NCBI RefSeq assembly: GCF_003473545.1
Contig: NZ_QUCM01000001.1
Span: forward strand, 372,001 to 436,000
Origin: Clostridium sp. AM22-11AC
GTDB taxonomy: Bacteria > Bacillota > Clostridia > Lachnospirales > Lachnospiraceae
DNA: 64,000 nucleotides
Reading direction: 5' to 3'
Position 1 is the stretch's first letter; each line of letters starts with the position of its first letter. Position numbers and translations under genes: made by a program. Below the pieces are notes generated by a model. The model saw only the letters and a list, made by a program, of their open reading frames with translations, did not search any database and was not told the DNA's origin. Below are positions 42,140-50,782 of this stretch, piece by piece.

Positions 42140-43249
42140 TTATCCTTTTTGTCCTGCCCTGTAGTCTTTTGGTGACTGCCCCATCACTTTCTTGAAAGTA
42201 GCGCTGAAATAATGGGGATCACTGTAGCCTACCTGCTCCCCGATCTCTGCTGTGCGGCTGTTGGTGCAGCGCAGAAGTTCACAGGCTTTGTCAATGCGTA
42301 CTTTCGTAAGATATTCCACAAAAGTCGTCCCAGTTTCCTGCTTGAAAATAGAGCTGAAATAGCTGGGACTGACTCCTATATGGGCCGCGATCCTGTTTAA
42401 TGACAGTTCTCCGTTGGAGAAGTTCTTTTCTATGTACTCTTTGGCACTTTGGATCACACTTCCATAACGGTCATTTGAGACACTGTTCCTTGCCTCGATG
42501 GCTGCCTGAAACTGCTCTTTCAGATACATCTTGGTCGTATCCACGCTGACGATCACTTTTGGGATCCGCTTAATATCCGTAACTTCCGGTGAAATTGTTA
42601 CATTTCCCTCTCCCAGTCCTTTTAAGAATTCCTGGATACAGTAGAAAATATCCATGGTAAGATACTGGCGCAGCAGCAATGACTGATAATTGTTCTCACC
42701 GATCGCAGCAAAATATTCTTCCACAAAAGGATCACATTCTTCCATTGCTCCTAACTTCAAAAAATCCAGGATCAGCTTCCGGTCTACCCCTGTATAATTG
42801 GTATTGTCCAGAAATTCCGTGTATTTTTCATAGCTGGCAAAATAGCGTTCCAGAAGCCTGGATTTTTCCTGCTCTTCCCTGATCTCATCTGCTACATGTT
42901 TTAAGGTATCCAGTAAACTTACAGAAGTTACCGGTTTTAATAAGTAGTCACTGATCCCGATCTTAATGGCTTCTTTGGCATATTCAAATTCATTATAACC
43001 ACTGAGAATGATGATCCTGGTTTTAGGCAGACTTTTTTTCACCAGGCGGCTTAATTCCAGTCCGTCCATAAACGGCATCTTTATATCTGTGATCAGAATA
43101 TCCGGTTTTGTATTTAAGATCAACGGATAGGCATATTCTCCGTCTCCTGCTTCCCCAACAAATTCAAATCCATGACTCTCCCAGGCAATATTGTCACGGA
43201 TCCCCCGACGGATGATGGACTCATCTTCCACCAGAAACACCTTTACCAT
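42140..43249 (-). CDS. YesN-type response regulator with AraC HTH
   Basis: 369 residues. Receiver domain (about 1-120) with acidic EDES at the start and phospho-acceptor Asp in PDILITDIKMPFMDG. A middle region of about 130 residues has no clear domain. The C-terminal AraC domain (about 265-365) has two HTH motifs (SLNRIAAHIGVSPSYFSSIFK and AEIGEQVGYSDPHYFSATFK). It would activate the ABC importer/ara operon when phosphorylated by the kinase gene next to it. Confidence 0.92.
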   Translation of the reverse strand: MVKVFLVEDESIIRRGIRDNIAWESHGFEFVGEAGDGEYAYPLILNTKPDILITDIKMPFMDGLELSRLVKKSLPKTRIIILSGYNEFEYAKEAIKIGISDYLLKPVTSVSLLDTLKHVADEIREEQEKSRLLERYFASYEKYTEFLDNTNYTGVDRKLILDFLKLGAMEECDPFVEEYFAAIGENNYQSLLLRQYLTMDIFYCIQEFLKGLGEGNVTISPEVTDIKRIPKVIVSVDTTKMYLKEQFQAAIEARNSVSNDRYGSVIQSAKEYIEKNFSNGELSLNRIAAHIGVSPSYFSSIFKQETGTTFVEYLTKVRIDKACELLRCTNSRTAEIGEQVGYSDPHYFSATFKKVMGQSPKDYRAGQKG

Positions 43250-43368
43250 CTTAGCTTCCCCCTTAAGTTGTCTATCAGCTGTTTCCTATGTATGTACATG
43301 TATCATGTACCTGCGTATGGTCCGATTATCCCACATTTATGACAGCGGGTCAATGAAATGTCATATCA

Positions 43369-43414
43369 AAAAAAGATCAAAAATTCCCATTTTCTGGAAT
43401 TTTCGATCTTTTTT
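43369..43414. terminator. Terminator after the MBL-fold gene
   Basis: GATC-AAAATTCC and GGAATTTTC-GATC pair around CATTTTCT, with A-run on one side and T-run on the other. It lies about 57 nt after the stop of the MBL gene and upstream of the response-regulator gene; it may work on both strands. Confidence 0.75.
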
Positions 43415-43470
43415 GCGTTTTTGTCTAATTATAACGTTTCAATTTTACGGTTACTTTTTCTGTTTCCGAA

Positions 43471-44544
43471 TTATTCGATCACCTGATCGCCATCCTTGGT
43501 GACATAATACTCTTTTACACCAAGACGGGTCATCCAGTTTCTGGTCTCCTGTGTCTTCCAGGAACCGCTTCCTGCTCCGCCGCCGTTATCATTATCCCAT
43601 AACCACTGAGGAGTCGGCCATAAGCATACAGATGGTCTTAATGCCTTGTATACTTCGTAGTCTACACCATTCTGTCCGTGATGGGACATCTGGACCATCT
43701 TGCATTTTAAAGCTCCAAGATTTACATCTTGCATCAGATGTTCACCGCCGGTGCGTCCCAGGTCTCCTAAGAACACTACATTGGTACCGTTTAAAGATAC
43801 CATATAAGCAACACTGCTGTTATTTACAAAGTCATTGTTTTCTTTGTAAGCCTGGTTTAAAACCTGGATCTTTGCAGGTCCTGCGTTGATCACCTGTCCT
43901 GCTACGATATCACCGTGAAGAACGGATGGAGAAATTTTTGCAAATGCGCCTTTTACATATGCCACCATAGAAGCAACATTTGCGTCCTTTTCTGCGTACC
44001 AGCTGTCTTCTAAGAAGGAGTAATAGATACCGTCAATGGTGATCTCTCCTGCATGCTTATAAAGAATATCTGCCAGGGCACCTACGTGATCAGAGTCAGG
44101 ATGTGTGATCAGCCATGCCTGAACATGTCCGCCTTTTGCCTTGATCTGATTTAATACATAGTCGGTATTGTCTGTCCAGCCTCCGTCTACTACGATCAGG
44201 CCGCCTTCTCCTGTTTCAATGATCGCTGCCAGCTGCTGGGCTGCTGTATCATGATTTGCCAGAAGTGTCAGCCTTCCTTTTCCAAAATAAGAGGAAGAGT
44301 CTGTAACAGGAGTGGATACTTCTCCAAATCCGGCAACCTCTGCCTTAGTAGTTACCGTCTGTGTATTGGTATTATTCTGATTGCCTGTATTCTTATTTTC
44401 ATCCTGTACAACGATCCTGTCTGGGGAATTAATAACCTGCGCATTCATAGCATAAGACTGCATGGTTCCCTGTCCCAGCATCAGTGTAACTGCTGCCAGC
44501 AGACATGCCCCGCAGCGTTTCCAGTATCTGTCGATCCGTCTCAT
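43471..44544 (-). CDS. Exported MBL-fold hydrolase (ComEC-like metallo-beta-lactamase domain)
   Basis: 357 residues. Signal peptide about 1-32 (RRIDRYWKRC, then hydrophobic residues to SYA). An Asn/Thr-rich linker follows (about 45-65). The MBL domain (about 85-345) has the metal motif THPDSDHVGAL, then VFLGDLGRTGG and MSHHGQNG, as in the C-terminal domain of ComEC. A free-standing exported copy could cleave phosphodiesters outside the cell. GGAGAGG lies before the ATG. It follows a lipoprotein gene by 12 nt. The substrate is unknown. Confidence 0.82.
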   Translation of the reverse strand: MRRIDRYWKRCGACLLAAVTLMLGQGTMQSYAMNAQVINSPDRIVVQDENKNTGNQNNTNTQTVTTKAEVAGFGEVSTPVTDSSSYFGKGRLTLLANHDTAAQQLAAIIETGEGGLIVVDGGWTDNTDYVLNQIKAKGGHVQAWLITHPDSDHVGALADILYKHAGEITIDGIYYSFLEDSWYAEKDANVASMVAYVKGAFAKISPSVLHGDIVAGQVINAGPAKIQVLNQAYKENNDFVNNSSVAYMVSLNGTNVVFLGDLGRTGGEHLMQDVNLGALKCKMVQMSHHGQNGVDYEVYKALRPSVCLWPTPQWLWDNDNGGGAGSGSWKTQETRNWMTRLGVKEYYVTKDGDQVIE

Positions 44545-44555
44545 TTTCCCTCTCC

Positions 44556-45104
44556 TTACTGTACCGGCTCAACGGCTCTGACATCCCCTGCTTTAATGGT
44601 GTCATTTACCAGATAAGAGCTTTCGTCCCCTTCTTTATCATAAGGGAATACCTGTACCTTTACATCATGATCATCGAAGAAGCTGCCGTAGCTGGTAGTA
44701 AATCCGTTTTCATTCTCCTCCGGTGCTGTATAATAGAAGTTCTGGGTTGCTACAGACTCACCAATGCTTCCTAAAACATCCTGTGCATAAACCACTGCTA
44801 CATCGCTGGTAGTCTTGCGGGTAACAGGCAGCAGTACAGTCAGAAGACCGGTTTCGTCATCATAAACAACGTTTAAGTCCATTACATAATCAGCAAAAGC
44901 ACCATATGGCTCTAAATACTGCTCTTCCAGGTCTGAACGTACTTCTTCCCAGTCGATCTTAATATCTTTATCGATCTCTGTATCCGGCTGTCCATCTCCC
45001 TGGATCTTTCCATCTGCTGGAGAAACAATATTACTCTGGGTACAGCCGCTTAAAAGAGCTGCTGATGCCAGAAGGATCAGAGAAACCTTTTTCCAGTTAA
45101 ACAT
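44556..45104 (-). CDS. Small lipoprotein of unknown function
   Basis: 182 residues. Lipoprotein signal with lipobox LLSGC, Cys at about 21. The mature part is acidic and has no transmembrane helix; about 50-180 is probably a single small domain that I do not recognise. AAGGAGG precedes the ATG. Its operon partner is the exported MBL-fold protein, so it may be a surface partner, which is inference from context. Confidence 0.72.
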   Translation of the reverse strand: MFNWKKVSLILLASAALLSGCTQSNIVSPADGKIQGDGQPDTEIDKDIKIDWEEVRSDLEEQYLEPYGAFADYVMDLNVVYDDETGLLTVLLPVTRKTTSDVAVVYAQDVLGSIGESVATQNFYYTAPEENENGFTTSYGSFFDDHDVKVQVFPYDKEGDESSYLVNDTIKAGDVRAVEPVQ

Positions 45105-45136
45105 TACAAAAAACCTCCTTAATTTTCAACGGTACT

Positions 45137-45177
45137 ATTATAACGAAGAAACCACAATTTTAACAGTGGTTTTTTCT
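45137..45177 (-). promoter_or_regulatory. -10 box and hairpin ahead of the lipoprotein-MBL unit
   Basis: TATAAT on the minus strand at 45137-45142, with the hairpin AAACCAC/GTGGTTT (45149-45172) just upstream, in the 206-bp gap to the divergent BCCT gene. The hairpin could be an operator shared by both units. Confidence 0.5.
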
Positions 45178-45310
45178 TACAAAATTGTTACCTATATGAA
45201 ACTTCTGTGAAATGTAGCTTGCTATTTGATCTTATTGGTGCTATCATGTTCAATATGATTTAATTTTTTATTTTTTTGAACATATTATTTTTTAACAGGA
45301 GGTCATTTTC

Positions 45311-46843
45311 ATGAAACCGAAACAGAAATCATTTTTGCAGAACCTTGACTGGGTCACCACTATCCTGCCTTTCGGATGCATCACATTGTTATGCTGTCTG
45401 TTTATGATATTTCCGGAAGGCTCTGCCAATATCCTTGCTTCCATCCGTTTCTTCCTTGGCGACCAGCTTGGCAGCTATTATCTGTTAATGGGACTGGGGG
45501 CTGTGATCTGTTCCCTGTATATGGCATTTTCCCGCTTTGGTTCTATTAAACTGGGGGATGTAGAAAAACCACAGTATACTGCTTTCCAGTGGGGTTCCAT
45601 GATGTTTACAGCCGGACTGGCTGCAGATATCCTTTTTTATTCTCTCTGTGAGTGGATGCTTTATGCAGATGAGTCTCATATTTCTGAGATGGGTTCCATT
45701 CAGGACTGGACTTCTGTTTACCCATTGTTCCACTGGGGTCCTATTCCATGGAGCTTTTACATCATCCTGGCTGTTGCATTTGGCTTTATGATCCATGTGC
45801 GCCGCAGGAATAAACAGAAATACTCAGAAGCCTGCCGTCCTCTTCTTGGAAAGAAAGTAGACGGAGTGGTTGGAAAACTGATCGACCTTACCGCTGTTTT
45901 TGCTCTCTTAGCAGGAACTGCCACTACCTTTTCACTGGCTACCCCTCTTTTATCCATGGCTTTAAGCAAGGTGTTAGGAGTTGCAGAGACGCCCCTTCTT
46001 ACCATTGCTATTTTAGTGATCATCTGTATTGTATACACACTGGCTGTATATTTTGGCATGCAGGGAGTCACACGGCTGGCTGCTTCCTGTATCTATCTGT
46101 TTTTTGTGCTGTTAGCTTACTTCCTGTTTTTAGGCGGTCAGACACGCTACATCATTGAGACCGGGATCACTGCCATCGGACTTTTAACCCAGAATTTTAT
46201 TTCTCTGGCTACCTGGACTGATGCCCTTCGCACCTCTTCCTTCCCACAGAACTGGACGATTTTCTACTGGGCTTACTGGATGGTATGGTGTGTGGCAACC
46301 CCGTTCTTTATTGGAACCATCAGCAAGGGAAGGACCATCCGCCAGACTGTTTTAGGCGGCTATTTCTTTGGTCTTGCTGGCACCTTTACTTCTTTTATCA
46401 TATTGGGAAATTATGGTCTGGGACTTCAGACTCATGGGATCTTAGATTTAATGGGACTGTACCGGGAGACCGGGGATCTGTATCAGGCGATCATCGCTGT
46501 TTTTGAGACAATGCCTGCAGCCAGGTTTGGACTGATCTTACTGGCTGTTACCATGATCGCTTTTTATGCGACTACGTTCGATGCCCTTACCATGGTGGCA
46601 AGTTCCTATTCCTACCGCTCCCTGGATGCAGATGAAGAGCCGGATAAGAAGGTAAAACTGTTCTGGGCCATTACTTTAATGCTTTTCCCTATTGCACTGA
46701 TCTTTTCAGAAAATTCCATGAGCAGTCTTCAGTCTGTATCCATTGTCGCTGCTTTTCCTATTGGATTTATTATCCTGATGATCGTGTGGAGCTTTTTTAA
46801 GGATGCGGATGCGTATTTGCATGATACAGGGTCAAAAGGTTAA
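45311..46843 (+). CDS. BCCT-family betaine/carnitine/choline-type transporter
   Basis: 510 residues, twelve predicted helices, family length. The Trp-rich segment typical of BCCT helix 8 is present (NWTIFYWAYWMVWC followed by GTISKGRTIRQ). AGGAGGT lies before the ATG. It probably imports a quaternary ammonium compound, either as osmoprotectant or as substrate; the exact ligand and coupling ion are not readable. An imperfect ATCAT/ATGAT palindrome lies near 45243-45259 in the promoter region. The unit ends at a hairpin. Confidence 0.9.
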   Translation: MKPKQKSFLQNLDWVTTILPFGCITLLCCLFMIFPEGSANILASIRFFLGDQLGSYYLLMGLGAVICSLYMAFSRFGSIKLGDVEKPQYTAFQWGSMMFTAGLAADILFYSLCEWMLYADESHISEMGSIQDWTSVYPLFHWGPIPWSFYIILAVAFGFMIHVRRRNKQKYSEACRPLLGKKVDGVVGKLIDLTAVFALLAGTATTFSLATPLLSMALSKVLGVAETPLLTIAILVIICIVYTLAVYFGMQGVTRLAASCIYLFFVLLAYFLFLGGQTRYIIETGITAIGLLTQNFISLATWTDALRTSSFPQNWTIFYWAYWMVWCVATPFFIGTISKGRTIRQTVLGGYFFGLAGTFTSFIILGNYGLGLQTHGILDLMGLYRETGDLYQAIIAVFETMPAARFGLILLAVTMIAFYATTFDALTMVASSYSYRSLDADEEPDKKVKLFWAITLMLFPIALIFSENSMSSLQSVSIVAAFPIGFIILMIVWSFFKDADAYLHDTGSKG

Positions 46844-46863
46844 AAATCTGGTATCATAACAAA

Positions 46864-46896
46864 AACAGGAGACGTCCCCTTCCAGGTCTCCTGTTT
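46864..46896. terminator. Hairpin between convergent BCCT and HPr-like genes
   Basis: AACAGGAGAC (46864-46873) pairs perfectly with GTCTCCTGTT (46886-46895); a short T-tract follows on the plus strand and A-rich sequence precedes, so it can serve both genes. Confidence 0.7.
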
Positions 46897-46931
46897 ATAC
46901 GTTACTGTGCATTTTTACACTTCCTTGTCTG

Positions 46932-47189
46932 TTACATGTAATACTCATCCTGCCATAGGATCTTTCTTATACAATTATCTGCCTCTGTTTCATCTCTCCC
47001 CTTAAAACATATGGTCAGAAAACCATATAAACTTAAATTTTTCATTTCTTCGTAGTGTTTTAAATTTGCTGTTTTTTTGTCATCGGTTACGAAAATGTCA
47101 CAATCAAAACGGTTTGCGGTCTGAATCAGATAAGAGATCGGTATTGGATTCAGCGCCTTTTTTCTTACGTCCAAACTCCTGGTTACCAT
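46932..47189 (-). CDS. HPr-like protein lacking the phosphorylation residues
   Basis: 85 residues from ATG 47189 (GAGGTGA upstream). The pattern follows the HPr fold over its whole length: the region matching GLHARPA reads ALNPIPI; then LIQTANRFDCDI, NLKHYEEMKNLSL and a C-terminal DETEADNCIRKIL. The His-15 position is Asn (N14 here) and the Ser-46 position is His (H45). So it cannot carry phosphate like HPr, and lacks the regulatory Ser that Crh keeps. It may bind a PTS or catabolite partner without transferring phosphate. Homology is judged by eye and should be tested. Confidence 0.6.
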   Translation of the reverse strand: MVTRSLDVRKKALNPIPISYLIQTANRFDCDIFVTDDKKTANLKHYEEMKNLSLYGFLTICFKGRDETEADNCIRKILWQDEYYM

Positions 47190-47264
47190 TCACATCACCT
47201 CAATTTCAGAAAACTACAGCATGTTCCACTCCCTCTACTGAATTATTATATTCCCCTTTTGTTT

Positions 47265-47303
47265 ATAATAGCACCACTTTTTGTTAATAACAACCAGTTG
47301 TTA
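47265..47303 (-). promoter_or_regulatory. Promoter and palindromic operator of the HPr-like gene
   Basis: -35 TTGTTA (47288-47293), 17-bp spacer, -10 TATTAT (47265-47270), on the minus strand. The -35 is covered by the 16-bp perfect palindrome TAACAACCAGTTGTTA (47288-47303), a likely repressor site. Confidence 0.55.
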
Positions 47304-47361
47304 CAAAATTTATCAATTTTTTATGTGCAATAGTTATATTTTCTTTTGTTTTGATAATTAA

Positions 47362-47402
47362 GAAGCGACAGTTGTTACTTTTTTGACAACTGCCGCTTTT
47401 TC
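47362..47402 (-). terminator. Terminator of the tetR-tolC-like operon
   Basis: AAGCGGCAGTTGT pairs with ACAACTGTCGCTT (one mismatch, loop about 10 nt) and on the minus strand is followed by CTTAATT; A-rich sequence precedes. It lies 39 nt after the last TolC-like stop. Confidence 0.65.
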
Positions 47403-47440
47403 TTTGGAAGATTTAGTTTATTTATTTTGAAATATGATCA

Positions 47441-48667
47441 TTACTGGGTGTCCGCAGATACGGAAGCACCTGCTACTGCCCATTTGTAATTCTGGATGGC
47501 CTGCTGGAGAGCCAGGTCTGCACATTTATATCCGGACTGTGCCTGAAGCCATGCCAGTTCCTGCTGCATATACTGGATGTTGCTTAGCATGCCATTGGCC
47601 TTCTGCACCTGCGCTGCCTGCCAGGAGATCTGGCCGCTTTCGTAGGCTGTTTTGGCTGCTGAATAGGAGGAATTTTTTTCTTCCATTGCATCATACAGCG
47701 CCTGGATATTGGAACGGACATTTTCTTCGGAATATTCTACATTGCGCAGTTTATTGGCGATCTGTGTAGTTGTCTTTGAGGTACGGATCTGCAGATCTGT
47801 CATTCCGCCGCCTGTCTGTCCTCTGAGACTGATCAGCTCGTAGTTGTTATTTACTGCTTTTTCTTTATCTTCTGCTACATTGACTGTGGCAATGTAGGAT
47901 GGATCTGCTGCCGGTACTTCTCCGAATACTGGATTAGATGCTTCGTCGTATCCGGTAAAGGAACAGAGCATTTTACGGATCTGCTCAATTCCTGCATCCA
48001 GTGTATTTAACTGGGACTGACCGGAAGAAAGGCTGGCTGCTGCGGAAAGTACATCTGCGTCAACTGCCATTCCCTGGGCCTGCATGGTGTTCTGCAGCTG
48101 TTTTGCTGCTGTAGCCAGTTCTACACCTTTTGCTGCTATAGTACGCTGGGACTGCAGCTGCTGATACTGGTTTAACATCATTTCTACATTAAGGATCAAA
48201 CTGTTGGCCTGGCGGTCGATCTGTTTTTCAGAAGAGTTCTTCCGGGATAATGACCGGTCCATATTGTTGGCCATTGTACGCATCTGATTTGCAGTCTTAC
48301 GCAGCGCTTTTGCCGTTGCCTTGTTGATCATCTGATCCATACCTGTCTGGTCTTTGGCAAGGTCTTCTGCTGCTCTTGCCTGGGAAATAAGATCGTCTGC
48401 CATGGTCCTCTCATTAACTGCGATCTGCCCCTGATCTTCTGTCATTCCCCGTACCATGTTGTAGGCACTTTTGATGGGACCGTAATATTCTTTTACTCTG
48501 GCACCTATTTCGTCATAGTCTAACTGATTATCTGTAAGGCGTTCCTGATCAACAGAATAGCTGCTGTCCGGGTTTGCTTCTTCTGCGAATGCCTGAAAAG
48601 GAGCGGACGCTGCCAGCAGGAATGCCATTGTGGCTGCTGTCATGGAGCTTAAATGATTTTTTTTCAT
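47441..48667 (-). CDS. Exported TolC-like coiled-coil protein (second copy)
   Basis: 408 residues. Signal peptide about 1-28 (AFA cleavage). The rest is almost all helical with many heptad-like Gln, Asn, Ala and Leu repeats. It has two internally similar halves (NSLILNVEMMLNQYQQLQSQ with ASLSSGQSQLNTL; later RSNIQALYDAMEEK with LQQAIQNYKWA), the plan of the TolC/outer-membrane efflux family. The final helix ends as in its neighbour (NYKWAV against AYDWNV). A monoderm has no outer membrane, so a role in wall-spanning export or envelope structure is conjecture. No inner-membrane pump gene is adjacent. Confidence 0.75.
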   Translation of the reverse strand: MKKNHLSSMTAATMAFLLAASAPFQAFAEEANPDSSYSVDQERLTDNQLDYDEIGARVKEYYGPIKSAYNMVRGMTEDQGQIAVNERTMADDLISQARAAEDLAKDQTGMDQMINKATAKALRKTANQMRTMANNMDRSLSRKNSSEKQIDRQANSLILNVEMMLNQYQQLQSQRTIAAKGVELATAAKQLQNTMQAQGMAVDADVLSAAASLSSGQSQLNTLDAGIEQIRKMLCSFTGYDEASNPVFGEVPAADPSYIATVNVAEDKEKAVNNNYELISLRGQTGGGMTDLQIRTSKTTTQIANKLRNVEYSEENVRSNIQALYDAMEEKNSSYSAAKTAYESGQISWQAAQVQKANGMLSNIQYMQQELAWLQAQSGYKCADLALQQAIQNYKWAVAGASVSADTQ

Positions 48668-48747
48668 CTTTTTTGTCCTTTCTCTCTATGTACTCTCGAA
48701 GTCTTTTTGTATTTGATCTTGCGAGAAAGCCTCCGGGAGTGCATCTA

Positions 48748-49965
48748 TTAATTTGAGGTGGTAAGTCCTTTTACATTCCAGTCATAGGCCTCTAATGCGA
48801 GGAGAAGCTGTAATTCTTTGGTGTTTACATCGTTTTTGGCTGATGTATAGGTGTTTAATGTACTCTGGTACTGCAGTTTGGTCTGGCTTCCTACTGCAAG
48901 GTTTGCCTGGGCAAGGTTTAAATTTGCTTCTGCTACCTGCAGCTGTGCTTTAGCTGCATTTAAGGAGTCTCTTGTAGTAAGTACGGTGTTGTACTGTGTT
49001 TTTAAGGAACGGATGGCTGTATCTTTTGCATTTACAATAGCTGCCTGGTTGGACTCGATCAGATCCTGGCTTGTTAAGTTGCCTGCTTTTTTGGTGTAGT
49101 ATCTTACATCATAGTTGTTGTCAATGGCTGTCTGGGCATCTGCGTTTGGATCTAAAGCATCTACACGGGATAAATCCGGCTGTGGTACTTCTCTGATCTC
49201 AGGCTGTGCATCTGCGCTCCAGCCTAACATAAGGCACAGATTTCTGTGTACATTTTCCTGGCTCTTTTTTGCTGTTAAAATGGCTGTATCCTGATCCTGT
49301 ACACTCTTTAAAGCTGTAAGGACATCGGTCTGGGTTGCCATTCCTACGGACATCTGAGCCTGGGTTGCTTCGTACTGCTGCTGCAGAAGATCTCTGGTAC
49401 TCTGTAAGTTTTCCAGGTTATATGCGGACTGCTCTAAGGAAACCATCATTTCCTGTGCCTGGTATACCAGTTTTGCTTCCTGCTGGTCATACTGGATCTT
49501 TTCCATTTCCGCGTCTTCGTAGTTATTGTCTGCCTGTTTGGTTAAAAGGCCTGCGGAGTAACGCAGGGAAGCCCAGGTTACATCGTTGTCTGCGTTGTCA
49601 GCCTGATCCCAGATGTCATCAATGTCTTTCATATAGTCGTCATAGATGTCATTTAAGTTTTTGTTTTTCTGGTCTTTGTAAGTGGAACGGTTGCTTAAAA
49701 CGGTTGGGTTGTATTCGTGGATCAGGTCTGCTAATTCGCCGTATTCCATGATGTTGTCACGAAGGGTTGCCCATTTTTCTGCGGAATAGGCAAATTCCGG
49801 AGTTAAACTTTTTTTGTAGTCTACTGTCTGAACGTCTTTTGGCTGATAGGTATTATCATCCGGGCTGTTCTGGGCTGCCAGAGCTGTAAGTGGAAGGGCT
49901 GCTGACAGAATGGATGCTGTAAGTACAGTGGATATCCGTGTGATTTTTTTTGTGATATTTTTCAT
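48748..49965 (-). CDS. Exported TolC-like coiled-coil protein (first copy)
   Basis: 405 residues. Signal peptide about 1-31 (LAA cleavage). Long helices with Gln/Ala/Asn-rich heptads and the two-fold repeat of TolC-type proteins: VGMATQTDVLTALKSVQDQ in the first half mirrors VGSQTKLQYQSTLNTYTSA in the second, the characteristic family motif. Divergent paralogue of the next gene. It lies 21 nt after tetR, so it is cotranscribed and probably repressed by it. If the cell is monoderm, it cannot form a classical outer-membrane channel. Confidence 0.8.
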   Translation of the reverse strand: MKNITKKITRISTVLTASILSAALPLTALAAQNSPDDNTYQPKDVQTVDYKKSLTPEFAYSAEKWATLRDNIMEYGELADLIHEYNPTVLSNRSTYKDQKNKNLNDIYDDYMKDIDDIWDQADNADNDVTWASLRYSAGLLTKQADNNYEDAEMEKIQYDQQEAKLVYQAQEMMVSLEQSAYNLENLQSTRDLLQQQYEATQAQMSVGMATQTDVLTALKSVQDQDTAILTAKKSQENVHRNLCLMLGWSADAQPEIREVPQPDLSRVDALDPNADAQTAIDNNYDVRYYTKKAGNLTSQDLIESNQAAIVNAKDTAIRSLKTQYNTVLTTRDSLNAAKAQLQVAEANLNLAQANLAVGSQTKLQYQSTLNTYTSAKNDVNTKELQLLLALEAYDWNVKGLTTSN

Positions 49966-49986
49966 TGCTAAGTCTCCTCATTTCGT

Positions 49987-50625
49987 TTATGACTGCTGTG
50001 AAGTCTGGGTACACATTCCTCTTTCCAGGATCGTCATTTCTTCTGTTAATACCTGGATGATGGTTTCTTTTTCGGAAGGATTTTGGTAATACATTGCCAT
50101 GGATTTGATCAGGATCATAATTGCCATGTCTACTATGTAGCACAATGTTTCTATTGTGGTCGGGTAGCGGTCTTTGTCTAAGCGGTTGTACAATTCTTCT
50201 ACGAAGGATTTATAAAGTTCGTCTTTCATCAGAAAACCACGGATCCCAAACATCTGGTTCTGTCCTGTTACGCTTAGGTCTGCCAGAAGGTTTCTGTGGA
50301 TCTGGAATGTAATACGCTCACTTCCTGTTTTTATCCAGTCTTTCAGAAGACGGATACACAGGCGAAAAGGGTTGCCGTTTTCTTCTTCTAAGAATTCAAA
50401 TACTTTTTTTCTTAAGGTATCACGAAATCCTCTGAGCATGTAGCGCATCAGGTCGTCTTTGTCTTCAAAGTAAGTGTAGAAACTTCCTCTGGATATTTCG
50501 GCTTCTTTGATGATCTGGTTAATGGATACTGCGGAGTAGGGAACTCTGGCGAATTCGTGGGCTGCAGCTTCCAGGATCGCATTTTTTTTTGAGTCTTTTA
50601 AGTTTAAAAAACGCTGGGTTGGCAT
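49987..50625 (-). CDS. TetR-family transcriptional repressor
   Basis: 212 residues. N-terminal HTH (about 12-58: ILEAAAHEFARVPYSAVSINQIIKEAEISRGSFYTYF), then a long helical ligand domain. AAGGAGG precedes the ATG. Its promoter at 50722-50750 is followed by a palindromic operator, so autoregulation is likely. Both TolC-like genes follow in the same unit, a typical arrangement for efflux control by a toxic ligand. Confidence 0.9.
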   Translation of the reverse strand: MPTQRFLNLKDSKKNAILEAAAHEFARVPYSAVSINQIIKEAEISRGSFYTYFEDKDDLMRYMLRGFRDTLRKKVFEFLEEENGNPFRLCIRLLKDWIKTGSERITFQIHRNLLADLSVTGQNQMFGIRGFLMKDELYKSFVEELYNRLDKDRYPTTIETLCYIVDMAIMILIKSMAMYYQNPSEKETIIQVLTEEMTILERGMCTQTSQQS

Positions 50626-50690
50626 GTAGTTGCCTCCTTGTTGGCTTTTGTATGGTTGATATTATTTGTATAGATGACAGGGTGTTATTT

Positions 50691-50714
50691 GTGACATGTT
50701 GTCACCGTTGTCAC
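50691..50714. promoter_or_regulatory. Operator of the tetR operon
   Basis: GTGACA-TGT-TGTCAC (50691-50705), a perfect palindrome, plus a third half-site TTGTCAC (50708-50714). It lies just downstream of the -10, where bound repressor would block transcription. Confidence 0.7.
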
Positions 50715-50721
50715 TTTTGAG

Positions 50722-50750
50722 ATTATATATATGTTGATTGGGAAAGTCAA
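50722..50750 (-). promoter_or_regulatory. Promoter of the tetR-tolC-like operon
   Basis: On the minus strand: -35 TTGACT (50745-50750), 17-bp spacer, -10 TATAAT (50722-50727). Confidence 0.8.
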
Positions 50751-50782
50751 TAGGAAGAAGGATTAAAACTTTATAAACAAAC

